Shown piece by piece: positions 1-7,324 of a stretch of 7,410 nt of DNA; the stretch's first letter is position 1; each line of letters opens with the position of its first letter. Where the stretch lies: the NCBI GenBank assembly GCA_027293245.1, contig JAPUFZ010000331.1, positions 1 through 7,410 on the forward strand. The letters run 5' to 3'. Source of the stretch: Gammaproteobacteria bacterium. Its GTDB lineage: Bacteria > Pseudomonadota > Gammaproteobacteria > GCA-001735895. The position numbers and the translations under genes are program-made. A model generated the notes under the pieces. That model saw nothing but the letters and a program-made list of their open reading frames with translations, was not told the origin of the DNA and ran no database searches.

Positions 1-1747
1 TCTTCTTGGCAACAAATAATGCCATATCGGCGCGTTTAACCATGGAGGCGTAATCACTGGTTTCGTCGGTCATCGCCGCGACACCGATACTTAGCGTTGC
101 GGTTCTATCCCCGTAGGTAGTCTTATATCTGGTTTCCGATACAGACAGTCGGATCTTTTCGGCAAACTTTTCTGCCGCATTCATATCGATTTCAGGCAGT
201 AGTACACTGAGACCATTCTGGCCATAACGCCCGAGTGTATCTTTTTGTTTATCCACCGTGGAAAAGATGTATTTTACTATTGAGGCGAATACCTTGTATG
301 CAACATGGTCTCCATCTTGCTCGCGCAGCTTGGATAATCCATCAATTTCTATAATCACCACAGATAAAGGATCTCCTTCCACTACGGCAGTTCGGTACTT
401 ATCGATTGCTATCTTATCGGCATTTTCACGACTTAGCAGGGTAATGGTTTTCTTCGCCTTTGCCTGAACCTTCCTGGCCTTTTTCATCATTTCGCTGGTA
501 GCCACCAGCCCATTGGGGTCGGTGTAACTAAGGTCGGTCACTTCCATGTCGGTTGATTGAGATGTGGCAATTTTTGATGTTGCTGCGGCCGCCGATTGAC
601 GTGTTGCAGGAACCGGAGCCGAGCTCGGCAAAATCACCGCCGAACTCTTTGCGGTACGCTGAAAAATCAGCATAGCCTGACTAGCAATACTGACACTGGC
701 TATCATATCCAGATCGTTAAAAGGTTCCGCAACACGACGCAGGGCAATTACCCCCTTCAGGTTTAAATCACTAAATACCGGTATATCCATTCGATAAGAC
801 AGAAATTTCTTCCTTTTACCACCCAGTTTCCCTTTTACGATTTCATGCTCTGCACTAACCGTGGCCTGACGGGTCTGGGTGAGTTTACTGAGTACTTCTT
901 CCGACCAGAGTGTTCTGTCTTCAGTTTCAAAAAGAGTGCCTTCTATTTTATCGGCTACCGGTTTGGGTCCCTGGCCTTCTAGCGAGGTAAGAATATAGGA
1001 ATCGAAATCGATAACGGTTTCCAGGTGTTTCTTCAACATGCCGATCATTTCCCCGAATTCAATAATTCCACTCAAGGCCATATCCAGATCAATCAGGGTA
1101 TATGCCCAGGTTTCCTGGCGTTTACTCATATCGTGATTAAGCGCGGTTTGCAGAAACAGGCTGCGTCGCTGGCGTTCAAGTATATAAGCCAGGTAACAGC
1201 TAATCACGGCTGTGATTAGCAACAGTATGGCCACCAGGTTAATCCAGAAACTGGATATATTGGTCAGCTGCAATATCGCCAGGAATCCACCGACCATAAC
1301 CAGGCTAATCAGGGCCGTAGTCAAAAAACCTGTGACATTCAGGCTACCCAGCCAGATGATCAACAAACTCATTTCAAGCAAATGGTAGGCACTGTACTTC
1401 TGTAGATAAACCGCCCATATGACGCAACACATGCTGGCGACACCGTTTACTATCAATCGCAGATTGAGCTGGTAAGGATTTGGCAGAAACTGACTGATCA
1501 TCAAATTGCCTAAAGCCAGTCCGGCGGCAGCCAGGTAACCATACATGGGAAGCGCAACATCGTGGCCAAAGGCGCGATATTCCAGGTAAGCAAAGGCCAG
1601 GTTGAGCAACAATAATATAGTAAACCCAAGGACGCCCGAACGGCGAGCTCGCGATTGTTGCTGTTGCCGATACCCTTTCTCCATTTCACTGTTGTGAAAC
1701 TGGATTCGAACGGTATTGTTATAACGGCTGATCAGGTCCTGCGACAC
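1..1747 (-). CDS. Membrane protein with GAF-like region and degenerate GGDEF domain (3' end outside window)
   Basis: The frame is open for 582 codons from a GTG at 1747 and runs off the left edge. Residues 38-190 hold about six hydrophobic segments (roughly 38-55, 68-88, 96-115, 120-138, 140-160, 166-190), a polytopic sensor-like membrane region. Residues about 215-365 resemble a GAF fold, with a typical end (GVIALRRVAEPF and a following helix). A Ser/Ala/Pro-rich linker follows (368-400). Residues about 410-582 have GGDEF-family architecture, ending in the family hallmark ADMALFVAKK. The catalytic signature is GQNGL (509-513) after LGRY, where active enzymes have GG(D/E)EF. The metal-binding DxD region reads EIDGL (467-471), and the inhibitory RxxD is KQKD (500-503). 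I infer no diguanylate cyclase activity; it may act as a receptor or scaffold. Start: GTG 1747 has an AAGG 11 nt upstream; ATG at 1684 is an alternative giving a protein 21 residues shorter. An EAL or other domain could follow beyond the edge. Confidence 0.85.
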   Translation of the reverse strand, partial: MSQDLISRYNNTVRIQFHNSEMEKGYRQQQQSRARRSGVLGFTILLLLNLAFAYLEYRAFGHDVALPMYGYLAAAGLALGNLMISQFLPNPYQLNLRLIVNGVASMCCVIWAVYLQKYSAYHLLEMSLLIIWLGSLNVTGFLTTALISLVMVGGFLAILQLTNISSFWINLVAILLLITAVISCYLAYILERQRRSLFLQTALNHDMSKRQETWAYTLIDLDMALSGIIEFGEMIGMLKKHLETVIDFDSYILTSLEGQGPKPVADKIEGTLFETEDRTLWSEEVLSKLTQTRQATVSAEHEIVKGKLGGKRKKFLSYRMDIPVFSDLNLKGVIALRRVAEPFNDLDMIASVSIASQAMLIFQRTAKSSAVILPSSAPVPATRQSAAAATSKIATSQSTDMEVTDLSYTDPNGLVATSEMMKKARKVQAKAKKTITLLSRENADKIAIDKYRTAVVEGDPLSVVIIEIDGLSKLREQDGDHVAYKVFASIVKYIFSTVDKQKDTLGRYGQNGLSVLLPEIDMNAAEKFAEKIRLSVSETRYKTTYGDRTATLSIGVAAMTDETSDYASMVKRADMALFVAKK

Positions 1748-1807
1748 GTTTATTCTTACCTTTTTTAATATTCAAAACAATACGACTACTGAAACAAGGG
1801 TGATATG

Positions 1808-1837
1808 ATTATGACTTCTCTTACTCGATTTGGTCGA
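1808..1837 (-). promoter_or_regulatory. Candidate sigma70-type promoter for the GGDEF-like gene
   Basis: Read on the minus strand, TCGACC (1837-1832) and CATAAT (1813-1808) are separated by 18 nt and match the -35 and -10 consensus at 4/6 and 5/6 positions. It would start transcription about 50 nt upstream of the GTG at 1747. The -35 lies inside the 1824-1838 hairpin sequence, so a regulator binding that repeat could block it. This is a by-eye match and may be chance. Confidence 0.25.
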
Positions 1838-1855
1838 GAATCAACTACACTACTT

Positions 1856-1869
1856 TGGGCTATAGCCCA
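1856..1869. promoter_or_regulatory. 14-bp perfect palindrome (TGGGCTATAGCCCA), possible operator
   Basis: The sequence equals its own reverse complement over all 14 bases, with a GC-rich arm on each side of a central CTATAG. A perfect even palindrome without a loop is more typical of a dimeric transcription factor site than of an RNA terminator, and there is no T-run after it. It sits about 110 bp upstream of the GGDEF-like start and 235 bp upstream of pilU. I do not recognise the regulator. Confidence 0.3.
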
Positions 1870-2022
1870 GAACCATTGAGAAATCTATGCCTGTTGGATA
1901 ACCTTAAGTGTAGGCAACTTTTCTCTTTGCACAAAATTATGCGCTTAGGAATCGAACATCAAATAAATGTGTTAAATTTACTAACAAAAATATTATAGCG
2001 TGTTTTCATTATTTACAAAGGC

Positions 2023-2044
2023 TTATGTGATATTGTTCATTTTA
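2023..2044. promoter_or_regulatory. Weak CRP/Vfr-like site upstream of pilU
   Basis: TGTGA at 2026-2030 is followed by 6 nt and TCATT at 2037-2041, against the CRP family consensus TGTGA-N6-TCACA: one full half-site and a 3/5 second half. Centred about 70 bp before the pilU start codon, the location is plausible for activation, and Vfr controls type IV pilus genes in Pseudomonas. The second half-site is poor and the region is AT-rich, so chance is a real alternative. Confidence 0.2.
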
Positions 2045-2102
2045 TATTTAAGATTTTCCTTATCAATAATTCTTCCTATTACCAACATTAGAAACTAAAA
2101 AT

Positions 2103-3299
2103 ATGAAAGTAACTCCTTACCTCAAAATCCTCGCCGAAAAAGATGGCTCCGACCTTTACTTTTCTACCGGCGCACGAGTAAGCGGTAAATTTAATGGCGT
2201 ATTAACACCGCTAGGTAAGGATCCTGTACCGCCAGGATGGGTTCATACCCTGGCGCTGGAAATCATGAATGAAAAGCAACAAAAGGAATTTGACGAGAAA
2301 CTGGAGATGAATCTGGCTTTGTCGCTGCATGGTATCGGGCGCTTTCGGGTAAACATCTTCAGGCAACGTAACGAAACGTCGATGGTAATCCGCAATATTG
2401 TCGTAGAAATCCCTAATATCGACGATCTCGGGCTGCCGAGTGTGCTAACTAAAATCATCATGGCCAAACGCGGGTTGATTTTATTTATCGGTGGTACCGG
2501 ATCCGGTAAATCAACCTCACTAGCTGCATTGATCGATTATCGTAACATCAATTCCAAGGGCCATATCATTACCATCGAAGACCCGGTGGAATTTATTCAT
2601 CAACATAAGGGTTGTATTGTTAACCAGCGCGAAGTTGGCGTCGATACTGACTCCTTTGCCGACGCACTGAAAAACACCCTGCGGCAGGCGCCCGATGTGA
2701 TTCTGATTGGGGAGATACGAGACCGTGAAACCATGGAGCACGCGCTCGCATTTGCAGAAACCGGTCACCTGGCGATCTCAACGTTACATGCCAACAATGC
2801 CAATCAGGCTCTCGATCGGATAATAAATTTCTTCCCTGAAGAGCGTCGAACCCAGTTGCTCAATGATCTGTCGATCAATCTGCAGGCATTCGTATCGCAA
2901 CGACTGATTCCGACTGTTGACAATAAACGCTGTGCTGCGATTGAAGTCCTGCTGAATTCTGGTCGGATCGCCGATTTAATCCTGAAAGGTGCTGTCACCG
3001 AAATTAAAGAAGTAATGCAGAAGTCCGAGGGTATCGGTATGCAGACCTTTGATACTGCTTTATATCATTTGTATAACGCGGGTAAAATCACGCTGGAAGA
3101 AACCCTCAAGAATGCAGACGCTGAAAACAACCTCAGACTTCGTATCGAGCTCGGTAAGAAAGGCGAAGCCAGTAAGGGCGAAACATTTGATGGCCTTAGT
3201 CTGGTAGAAGAACCAGACGGGGACGATGAAGAGGAAGAATTCGGTGTTCCCAATATTGATCATACCAGCAGAAGAGGTAAATCTACCAATAATGATTAA
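2103..3299 (+). CDS. pilU: Type IV pilus retraction ATPase PilU
   Basis: A 398-residue hexameric secretion-type ATPase of the PilT/PilU family, which acts at the inner-membrane base of type IV pili and drives pilus depolymerisation together with PilT. The N-terminal PAS-like region includes the conserved KDGSDLYFSTG (13-23). The ATPase core has Walker A GGTGSGKST (130-138), an Asp box around ITIEDPVEF (156-164), Walker B DVILIGEIRD (198-207, with E204) and a His box starting at TLHANN (227-232). PilU rather than PilT is indicated by GRFRVNIFRQRN (79-90), HQHKGCIVNQREVG (167-179, one residue from the Pseudomonas form I recall), and FVSQRLIPT where PilT carries its AIRNLIRE motif. The length is slightly above the usual ~380, owing to an acidic tail (DGDDEEEEF, 372-380). 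It is the first gene of a probable operon with the M50 protease. pilT, usually adjacent, is absent: a divergent gene occupies the upstream side. The start is set by alignment to family members; the ribosome binding site is weak. Confidence 0.95.
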   Translation: MKVTPYLKILAEKDGSDLYFSTGARVSGKFNGVLTPLGKDPVPPGWVHTLALEIMNEKQQKEFDEKLEMNLALSLHGIGRFRVNIFRQRNETSMVIRNIVVEIPNIDDLGLPSVLTKIIMAKRGLILFIGGTGSGKSTSLAALIDYRNINSKGHIITIEDPVEFIHQHKGCIVNQREVGVDTDSFADALKNTLRQAPDVILIGEIRDRETMEHALAFAETGHLAISTLHANNANQALDRIINFFPEERRTQLLNDLSINLQAFVSQRLIPTVDNKRCAAIEVLLNSGRIADLILKGAVTEIKEVMQKSEGIGMQTFDTALYHLYNAGKITLEETLKNADAENNLRLRIELGKKGEASKGETFDGLSLVEEPDGDDEEEEFGVPNIDHTSRRGKSTNND

Positions 3300-3335
3300 T
3301 CTAAAGAATTATGATTTCCAGGACACTCATCGCTT

Positions 3336-3992
3336 TTGGTTAACCAATCTATGATTCAACTGTTAATGCAGCAACAGTATTCACTGTTTGTACTGATCAT
3401 GACCGCATTGATTATTTCACTGACTTTTCATGAATACGGGCACGGCATCGTTGCCAAATTCTATGGGGACGATACGGCCGAGAAAGCCGGTCGCCTAACC
3501 CTCAACCCACTCGCACACATTGATCCCGTTGGGTTGCTAATGGTTGCCCTGATCGGTTTTGGCTATGCCAAGCCAGTGCCAACCAATCCGGCCAATTTTA
3601 ATTCGCGCTGGGCCATATTAATGGTGGCTGCTGCGGGCCCGGCGATGAACCTGATACTTGCGATTGTAGTAATAAACTTTTATCAGCTTGGCCTGCAAGC
3701 AGGCTGGTCGTTGGTCCAGGGTCAGGGACCCTACTTCTTTTTTACTTTTCTGGCCTTGATCAACTTGTTATTGATGCTGTTCAACCTGATCCCGATCGGA
3801 CCGCTGGACGGTCACTATATACTGCCCTACTTCCTGCCCAGGCACCTCGCGATACAATACAGGTACTACAACCAGCGCTATGGAGTTTATGCGCTATTTG
3901 CGCTGATCGGATTAAATTTTATGGGTGTGCCGATTTTTGCAACGGTATGGAAAACCGGTGAAACCCTGCTGCCTTTTATCATTTTCATCTAA
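3336..3992 (+). CDS. Site-2-type intramembrane zinc metalloprotease (peptidase M50)
   Basis: A small polytopic membrane protein (218 residues) of the site-2 protease family, which cleaves substrates within the membrane. The zinc motif HEYGH is at 32-36 at the end of the first hydrophobic segment, and the third ligand motif NLIPIGPLDG is at 150-159 (D158). The family segment GRLTLNPLAHIDPVG (52-66) and FGYAKPVPTNP (75-85) are both intact. About five hydrophobic stretches are visible (15-33, 64-78, 92-117, 132-155, 184-205). There is no PDZ or CBS domain, so this is the compact form, not RseP-like; the substrate is unknown. It starts 36 bp after the pilU stop with no terminator between, so co-transcription is likely. 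Start choice: TTG at 3336 has AGGA 12 nt upstream; ATG at 3351 is the alternative, shortening the protein by five residues but lacking a Shine-Dalgarno. Catalytic motifs are unaffected either way. Confidence 0.9.
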   Translation: MVNQSMIQLLMQQQYSLFVLIMTALIISLTFHEYGHGIVAKFYGDDTAEKAGRLTLNPLAHIDPVGLLMVALIGFGYAKPVPTNPANFNSRWAILMVAAAGPAMNLILAIVVINFYQLGLQAGWSLVQGQGPYFFFTFLALINLLLMLFNLIPIGPLDGHYILPYFLPRHLAIQYRYYNQRYGVYALFALIGLNFMGVPIFATVWKTGETLLPFIIFI

Positions 3993-3999
3993 GTCGAAG

Positions 4000-4027
4000 C
4001 TCTCGCAAAGGTGCGCCTTTGCAAGAG
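4000..4027. terminator. Hairpin in the convergent gap, possible bidirectional terminator
   Basis: A 12-bp stem with one mismatch (CTCTCGCAAAGG against CCTTTGCAAGAG) closes a TGCG tetraloop, between the stop of the M50 gene (3992) and the stop of dnaE2 (4054). Position and near-perfect symmetry suit a terminator shared by the two converging operons. Neither side has a clear run of T after the stem, so it is not a textbook intrinsic terminator; it may instead protect mRNA 3' ends. Confidence 0.5.
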
Positions 4028-4053
4028 TCACATTTACTCGGGCAATATACGGG

Positions 4054-7000
4054 TTAATGAAATGCGCGGGGTTTTACCAACTCTACCTGTGTTACTGCTT
4101 GATCGTCAGTTTCCTGATGCCGCCCGCGCATGGCTAACAGGCTCGCGCTGGTATCGGCTTCGAAAACCCGCTTTACCAGAATCGAGTGCGATTCATTCAC
4201 CCGTTGCAGCTTGCCGACCACGCAGAGATAAGCTTGATGGTCAATCTGGCGGTAAAACCGGGTATAGACCTGCGGCGTAAATGCCAGGTTGAAAAAACCT
4301 TTCTCGTCTTCCAGGGTGACAAATACCATGCCTTTGGCGGACCCTGGGGACTGTTTCACCAAAACCATGCCAAAAGCAAAAACATCCGAGTCTGGTGTCA
4401 GCGAAACTAGATCACTGGAGAGCGAAAATTTTTGTAAATCGATCTTAAATGGCCATTGTTGTCGTTTGATGACCGCGGCCGGATGACCGGCAAGACTGGT
4501 TTTAAAGGATTTGAAATCTTTCTGGATTCGCTCCAGCGACTGTTCCGCTTTCCAGCTGATGGAAACCTCCTGGTCATCGAGCATCGGGCGGAAAGGCGCG
4601 GCTTCGGCTTTCCAGATTGCATCGGATCGATCGCATCCCAGTTCATTAAAAACATCGCTGCCGGCCAGGATTGTCAAATCATCGCGGGCTAACTGGTTAC
4701 TGCGCACAAAGTGTTCAAAGCTGTGCCAGGGCCCTGTTTGGGAGCGTAGCTGCAAGAACCCGTCTACTGTCGATTTCGGCAGGCCGTTGACCAGACGAAA
4801 CCCGAGACGGATTGCATAGTCCGCTTCACCGGCTGGTTTTTCCAGACCATGGTCCCAGTTCGAGAAATTCAATGACAGCGGCAAGATGGTAATGCCTTCG
4901 CGTTTTGCGCTTTGCAGTAGTGCATGGGGAGAATAAAACCCCATCGGTTGTGAATTCAACACCGAGGTATAAAATGCCGCCGGGTAATGACACTTCAGGT
5001 AACAGGAGGCATAGGCAATCAGTGAAAAAGAGACCGCGTGAGATTCCGGAAATCCGTACTCGGCAAAGCCTTTCATTTGCCCGAGTATCTGCTCGGCAAA
5101 TTCGGGCTTGATGCCATTTTGCCGCATTCCATTTTCAAGCTTCTGTAGCAAGGGCAATAGATCACGATTGAAATCTTTAATCCCCCAGGCGCCTATTTTT
5201 TTACGTAACTCGTTGGCTTCACCCGGGCTAAAATTACCCACTGCGATGGCGATGCGCATAGCCTGTTCCTGAAATATCGCAATGCCGAGTGTGCGCGCGA
5301 GTATCGGCCTCAAGCGTTCGTCCGGATAAGTCACCGGTTCGAGTCCTTCACGCCTGGCCAGGTATGGATGTATCACCTTACCCTGAATCGGGCCGGGTCG
5401 GATGATAGCCACCTCGATCACCAGGTCATAAAAACAGGCTGGCTTTAAGCGCGGCAACATCGACATTTGGGCACGCGATTCAATTTGAAAAGTGCCCACT
5501 GTATCGGCTTTCTGAATCATCTGGTAAGTCGCCTTATCGTCATCCGGAAGCGCATGCAGACTCAGCGTCTGCTGGTAATAAAAGTCCACATAGTCAAAGC
5601 ATTTTCGTATCGCGCTCAACATGCCGAGACTCAATATATCGATCTTGAAAAAACCCAGAGCCTCGATATCCTCCTTGCTCCACTGGATCACGCTACGCCC
5701 TGGCATGCTGGCCGGCTCCTGCGCCAGCATGCAGTTAAGCGGTTTATCGGCAAGCATGAAACCACCCGAATGAATACCCAGGTGTCGCGGGAAACTATGC
5801 AGCTTATCGCTGAGTTGCATCCATAACTTCCAGCTTATTTTTTTGCCCTCCGGGTTTTGCCGTTGGTAATCGTTTTTCAATGCCCTGACGATGTTTTCAG
5901 TGCCGGCGCCACGATAGTAACGACTGCTGGCGATCTTCGACATTTGACTCAACAGGACCTCGCTTGCCCCCAGCACCTTGCCAACCGCCCGCAACGCACC
6001 CTTGCCACGGAAGGTCACCACGTTAGCGACCATTGCAGCCCGATCACGGCCATAACGCGAATAGATATATTGAATCACCTCTTCGCGTCGTTCGTGCTCG
6101 AAGTCAACGTCGATATCGGGTGGATCACCTCGCTCCATGCTAATAAATCGCTCGAACAACAGGTTAAACTGGTCAGGATTGACCGAGGTAACACCCAGTA
6201 CATAACAAACCGTCGAATTCGCTGCCGAGCCACGCCCCTGACAGAGGATTTTCTGTTGCCTGGCCCAGTGCACGATATCCCACACGGTGAGGAAATAATC
6301 GGCAAAATTGAGTTGCTCGATCAAGGCCAGCTCATGCGCAATCTGGTCCATTACCTTCTGCGGGGGTTGCCCGTCGAAGCGGTCCTGCGCACCCTGAAAG
6401 GCCAGTTGCGACAGGTAAGACTGGCCATCATGTCCGGCCGGGATCATTTCCTTCGGGTAGTGATAGCTCAACTGGTCGAGGTCGAACACGCAGGATCGGT
6501 TCAACTCTGCCGATAATGCCAAGGCACGCTCGCAGTTGGGGATGCGTGAAAATAAACGGTGCAACTCGGGCTGGCCGTGCAGGCAGCGCTCGCTATTGGG
6601 AAACAGGTGTTGTTTACAGTCATCAAAACTACTGTTGTTACGAATCGCCTGCAACAGGTCACTCATGCATTTTTGCGAGCGCGCATGGAAAAACACATCC
6701 TGGCTCAGCAGTATTTCGAGCTGGAACTGGTTCGCCAGTTCAAGACTCGATTTAATCCAGCGGTCTTCCGCCGGATGCAGATGGCGACTGATAGCGAGAT
6801 AAAAATCTCCCCCGAACAGGGAGCGCAGCTCGTTATACTGAAGCACCGGGTTTTTGCAGCGAATTCTTCCACGCATCGGCTGTATTGCAAACAACCCCGA
6901 CACATCGCTGTTGAGTAAATATTCCAGCGGAATAAAGGCCTTATCCTTGCCATCGCGGTGGGCATAGCTCAATAGCCTGTTAAGGTTGGTATAACCGCTC

Positions 7001-7314
7001 GCATCCCTGGCAACCAGCACCAGCGTATCCTGTAATAGCACTGGTAAATCATGGTCCTGCTGGAAATGGATCTCGGCGCCATAATTCAACTTCAGGTGCT
7101 GATGCTGACCCTGTTTTTTCAAATAATCGAGCTCGCGGTAGCAACGTGCGAGACCGTAGCCACCGTCAAAATCATTAATACACAGGGAACCGTATTCGAG
7201 GTTGTTGGCACGCATAACCAGGTCAACCGGGTGCGAGGCACCCTGCAAAAAACTGAAATTAGTTTTGCACAACCATTCGTTAAAACCGTAAAAAAGATGC
7301 TTTCCTGCTTTCAT
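4054..7314 (-). CDS. dnaE2: Error-prone DNA polymerase DnaE2 (ImuC), full length
   Basis: A C-family DNA polymerase alpha subunit of the DnaE2/ImuC type (1086 residues), which extends across DNA lesions with ImuB and the beta clamp and causes damage-induced mutation. The N-terminal PHP domain begins NFSFLQGASHP (19-29). The palm shows ILCQGRGSAANS (356-367), diagnostic of DnaE2, then PPDIDVDFEHERREEV (398-413), where D402 and D404 are the catalytic aspartates, and the third carboxylate D559 in FKIDIL. Other family segments are FPRHLGIHSGGF (508-519), VIQWSKEDIEALG (542-554), QIESRAQMSMLPRL (610-623), RPGPIQG (639-645) and YGFPESHAVSFSL (753-765). An OB fold follows (about 975-1045), and the C-terminus KPRAFH resembles the usual SRD-F-H/R ending, so the 3' end is intact. 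The PHP metal site looks eroded: L15 at the usual His of ELHC, NDF (47-49) for TDE, and DVFFH (206-210) for DVHMH. It follows the upstream ORF by 10 nt with a weak ribosome binding site, suggesting coupled translation. Confidence 0.95.
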   Translation of the reverse strand: MKAGKHLFYGFNEWLCKTNFSFLQGASHPVDLVMRANNLEYGSLCINDFDGGYGLARCYRELDYLKKQGQHQHLKLNYGAEIHFQQDHDLPVLLQDTLVLVARDASGYTNLNRLLSYAHRDGKDKAFIPLEYLLNSDVSGLFAIQPMRGRIRCKNPVLQYNELRSLFGGDFYLAISRHLHPAEDRWIKSSLELANQFQLEILLSQDVFFHARSQKCMSDLLQAIRNNSSFDDCKQHLFPNSERCLHGQPELHRLFSRIPNCERALALSAELNRSCVFDLDQLSYHYPKEMIPAGHDGQSYLSQLAFQGAQDRFDGQPPQKVMDQIAHELALIEQLNFADYFLTVWDIVHWARQQKILCQGRGSAANSTVCYVLGVTSVNPDQFNLLFERFISMERGDPPDIDVDFEHERREEVIQYIYSRYGRDRAAMVANVVTFRGKGALRAVGKVLGASEVLLSQMSKIASSRYYRGAGTENIVRALKNDYQRQNPEGKKISWKLWMQLSDKLHSFPRHLGIHSGGFMLADKPLNCMLAQEPASMPGRSVIQWSKEDIEALGFFKIDILSLGMLSAIRKCFDYVDFYYQQTLSLHALPDDDKATYQMIQKADTVGTFQIESRAQMSMLPRLKPACFYDLVIEVAIIRPGPIQGKVIHPYLARREGLEPVTYPDERLRPILARTLGIAIFQEQAMRIAIAVGNFSPGEANELRKKIGAWGIKDFNRDLLPLLQKLENGMRQNGIKPEFAEQILGQMKGFAEYGFPESHAVSFSLIAYASCYLKCHYPAAFYTSVLNSQPMGFYSPHALLQSAKREGITILPLSLNFSNWDHGLEKPAGEADYAIRLGFRLVNGLPKSTVDGFLQLRSQTGPWHSFEHFVRSNQLARDDLTILAGSDVFNELGCDRSDAIWKAEAAPFRPMLDDQEVSISWKAEQSLERIQKDFKSFKTSLAGHPAAVIKRQQWPFKIDLQKFSLSSDLVSLTPDSDVFAFGMVLVKQSPGSAKGMVFVTLEDEKGFFNLAFTPQVYTRFYRQIDHQAYLCVVGKLQRVNESHSILVKRVFEADTSASLLAMRGRHQETDDQAVTQVELVKPRAFH

Positions 7315-7324
7315 GGCTTACCAG

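Larger units (their letters stand above)
1748..2102. other. 355-bp AT-rich divergent intergenic region
   Basis: This gap separates the divergently transcribed GGDEF-like gene and pilU and must carry both promoters. Visible structure: a short hairpin at 1824-1838 (CTCGA, 5-nt loop, TCGAG), a 14-bp perfect palindrome at 1856-1869, a CRP-like site near 2026-2041, and a 24-codon ORF at 1805-1879 on the plus strand with AAGGG just upstream. The right half (about 1960-2102) is very AT-rich. TATTAT at 1991-1996 is a possible -10 for pilU, but I see no convincing -35 hexamer at the right distance. pilU itself has only a weak ribosome binding site (AGAAAC region before ATAAAAAT-like sequence). I found no tRNA or recognisable riboswitch here. 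Confidence 0.6.

Noticed and set aside
258..467. A 69-codon plus-strand open frame near the left edge
   Set aside because: It is antisense to the GGDEF-like domain, whose minus-strand frame is continuous over 582 codons and recognisable by family.
1885..1925. Possible attenuator-type stem (GCCT...AGGC, CTTAAG) after the small ORF
   Set aside because: The complementary arms are only four bases long and there is no T-run, so it cannot be told from chance.
3060..3263. Minus-strand frames opposite the pilU 3' end
   Set aside because: They arise from the complement of pilU codons, including the acidic GA-rich tail, and have no independent support.
4011..4280. An 89-codon plus-strand frame starting in the convergent gap
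   Set aside because: The frame begins inside the hairpin and then runs antisense to the dnaE2 3' end; no ribosome binding site or protein similarity was seen.
4456..4819. Overlapping plus-strand open frames of 65-102 codons
   Set aside because: All are antisense to the C-terminal half of dnaE2, overlap one another in different frames and have no family features.
5857..6516. A 219-codon open frame on the plus strand inside dnaE2
   Set aside because: It lies wholly antisense to strongly conserved DnaE2 coding sequence, including the palm catalytic region. Its product shows no recognisable domain, so it is a shadow of the real gene.
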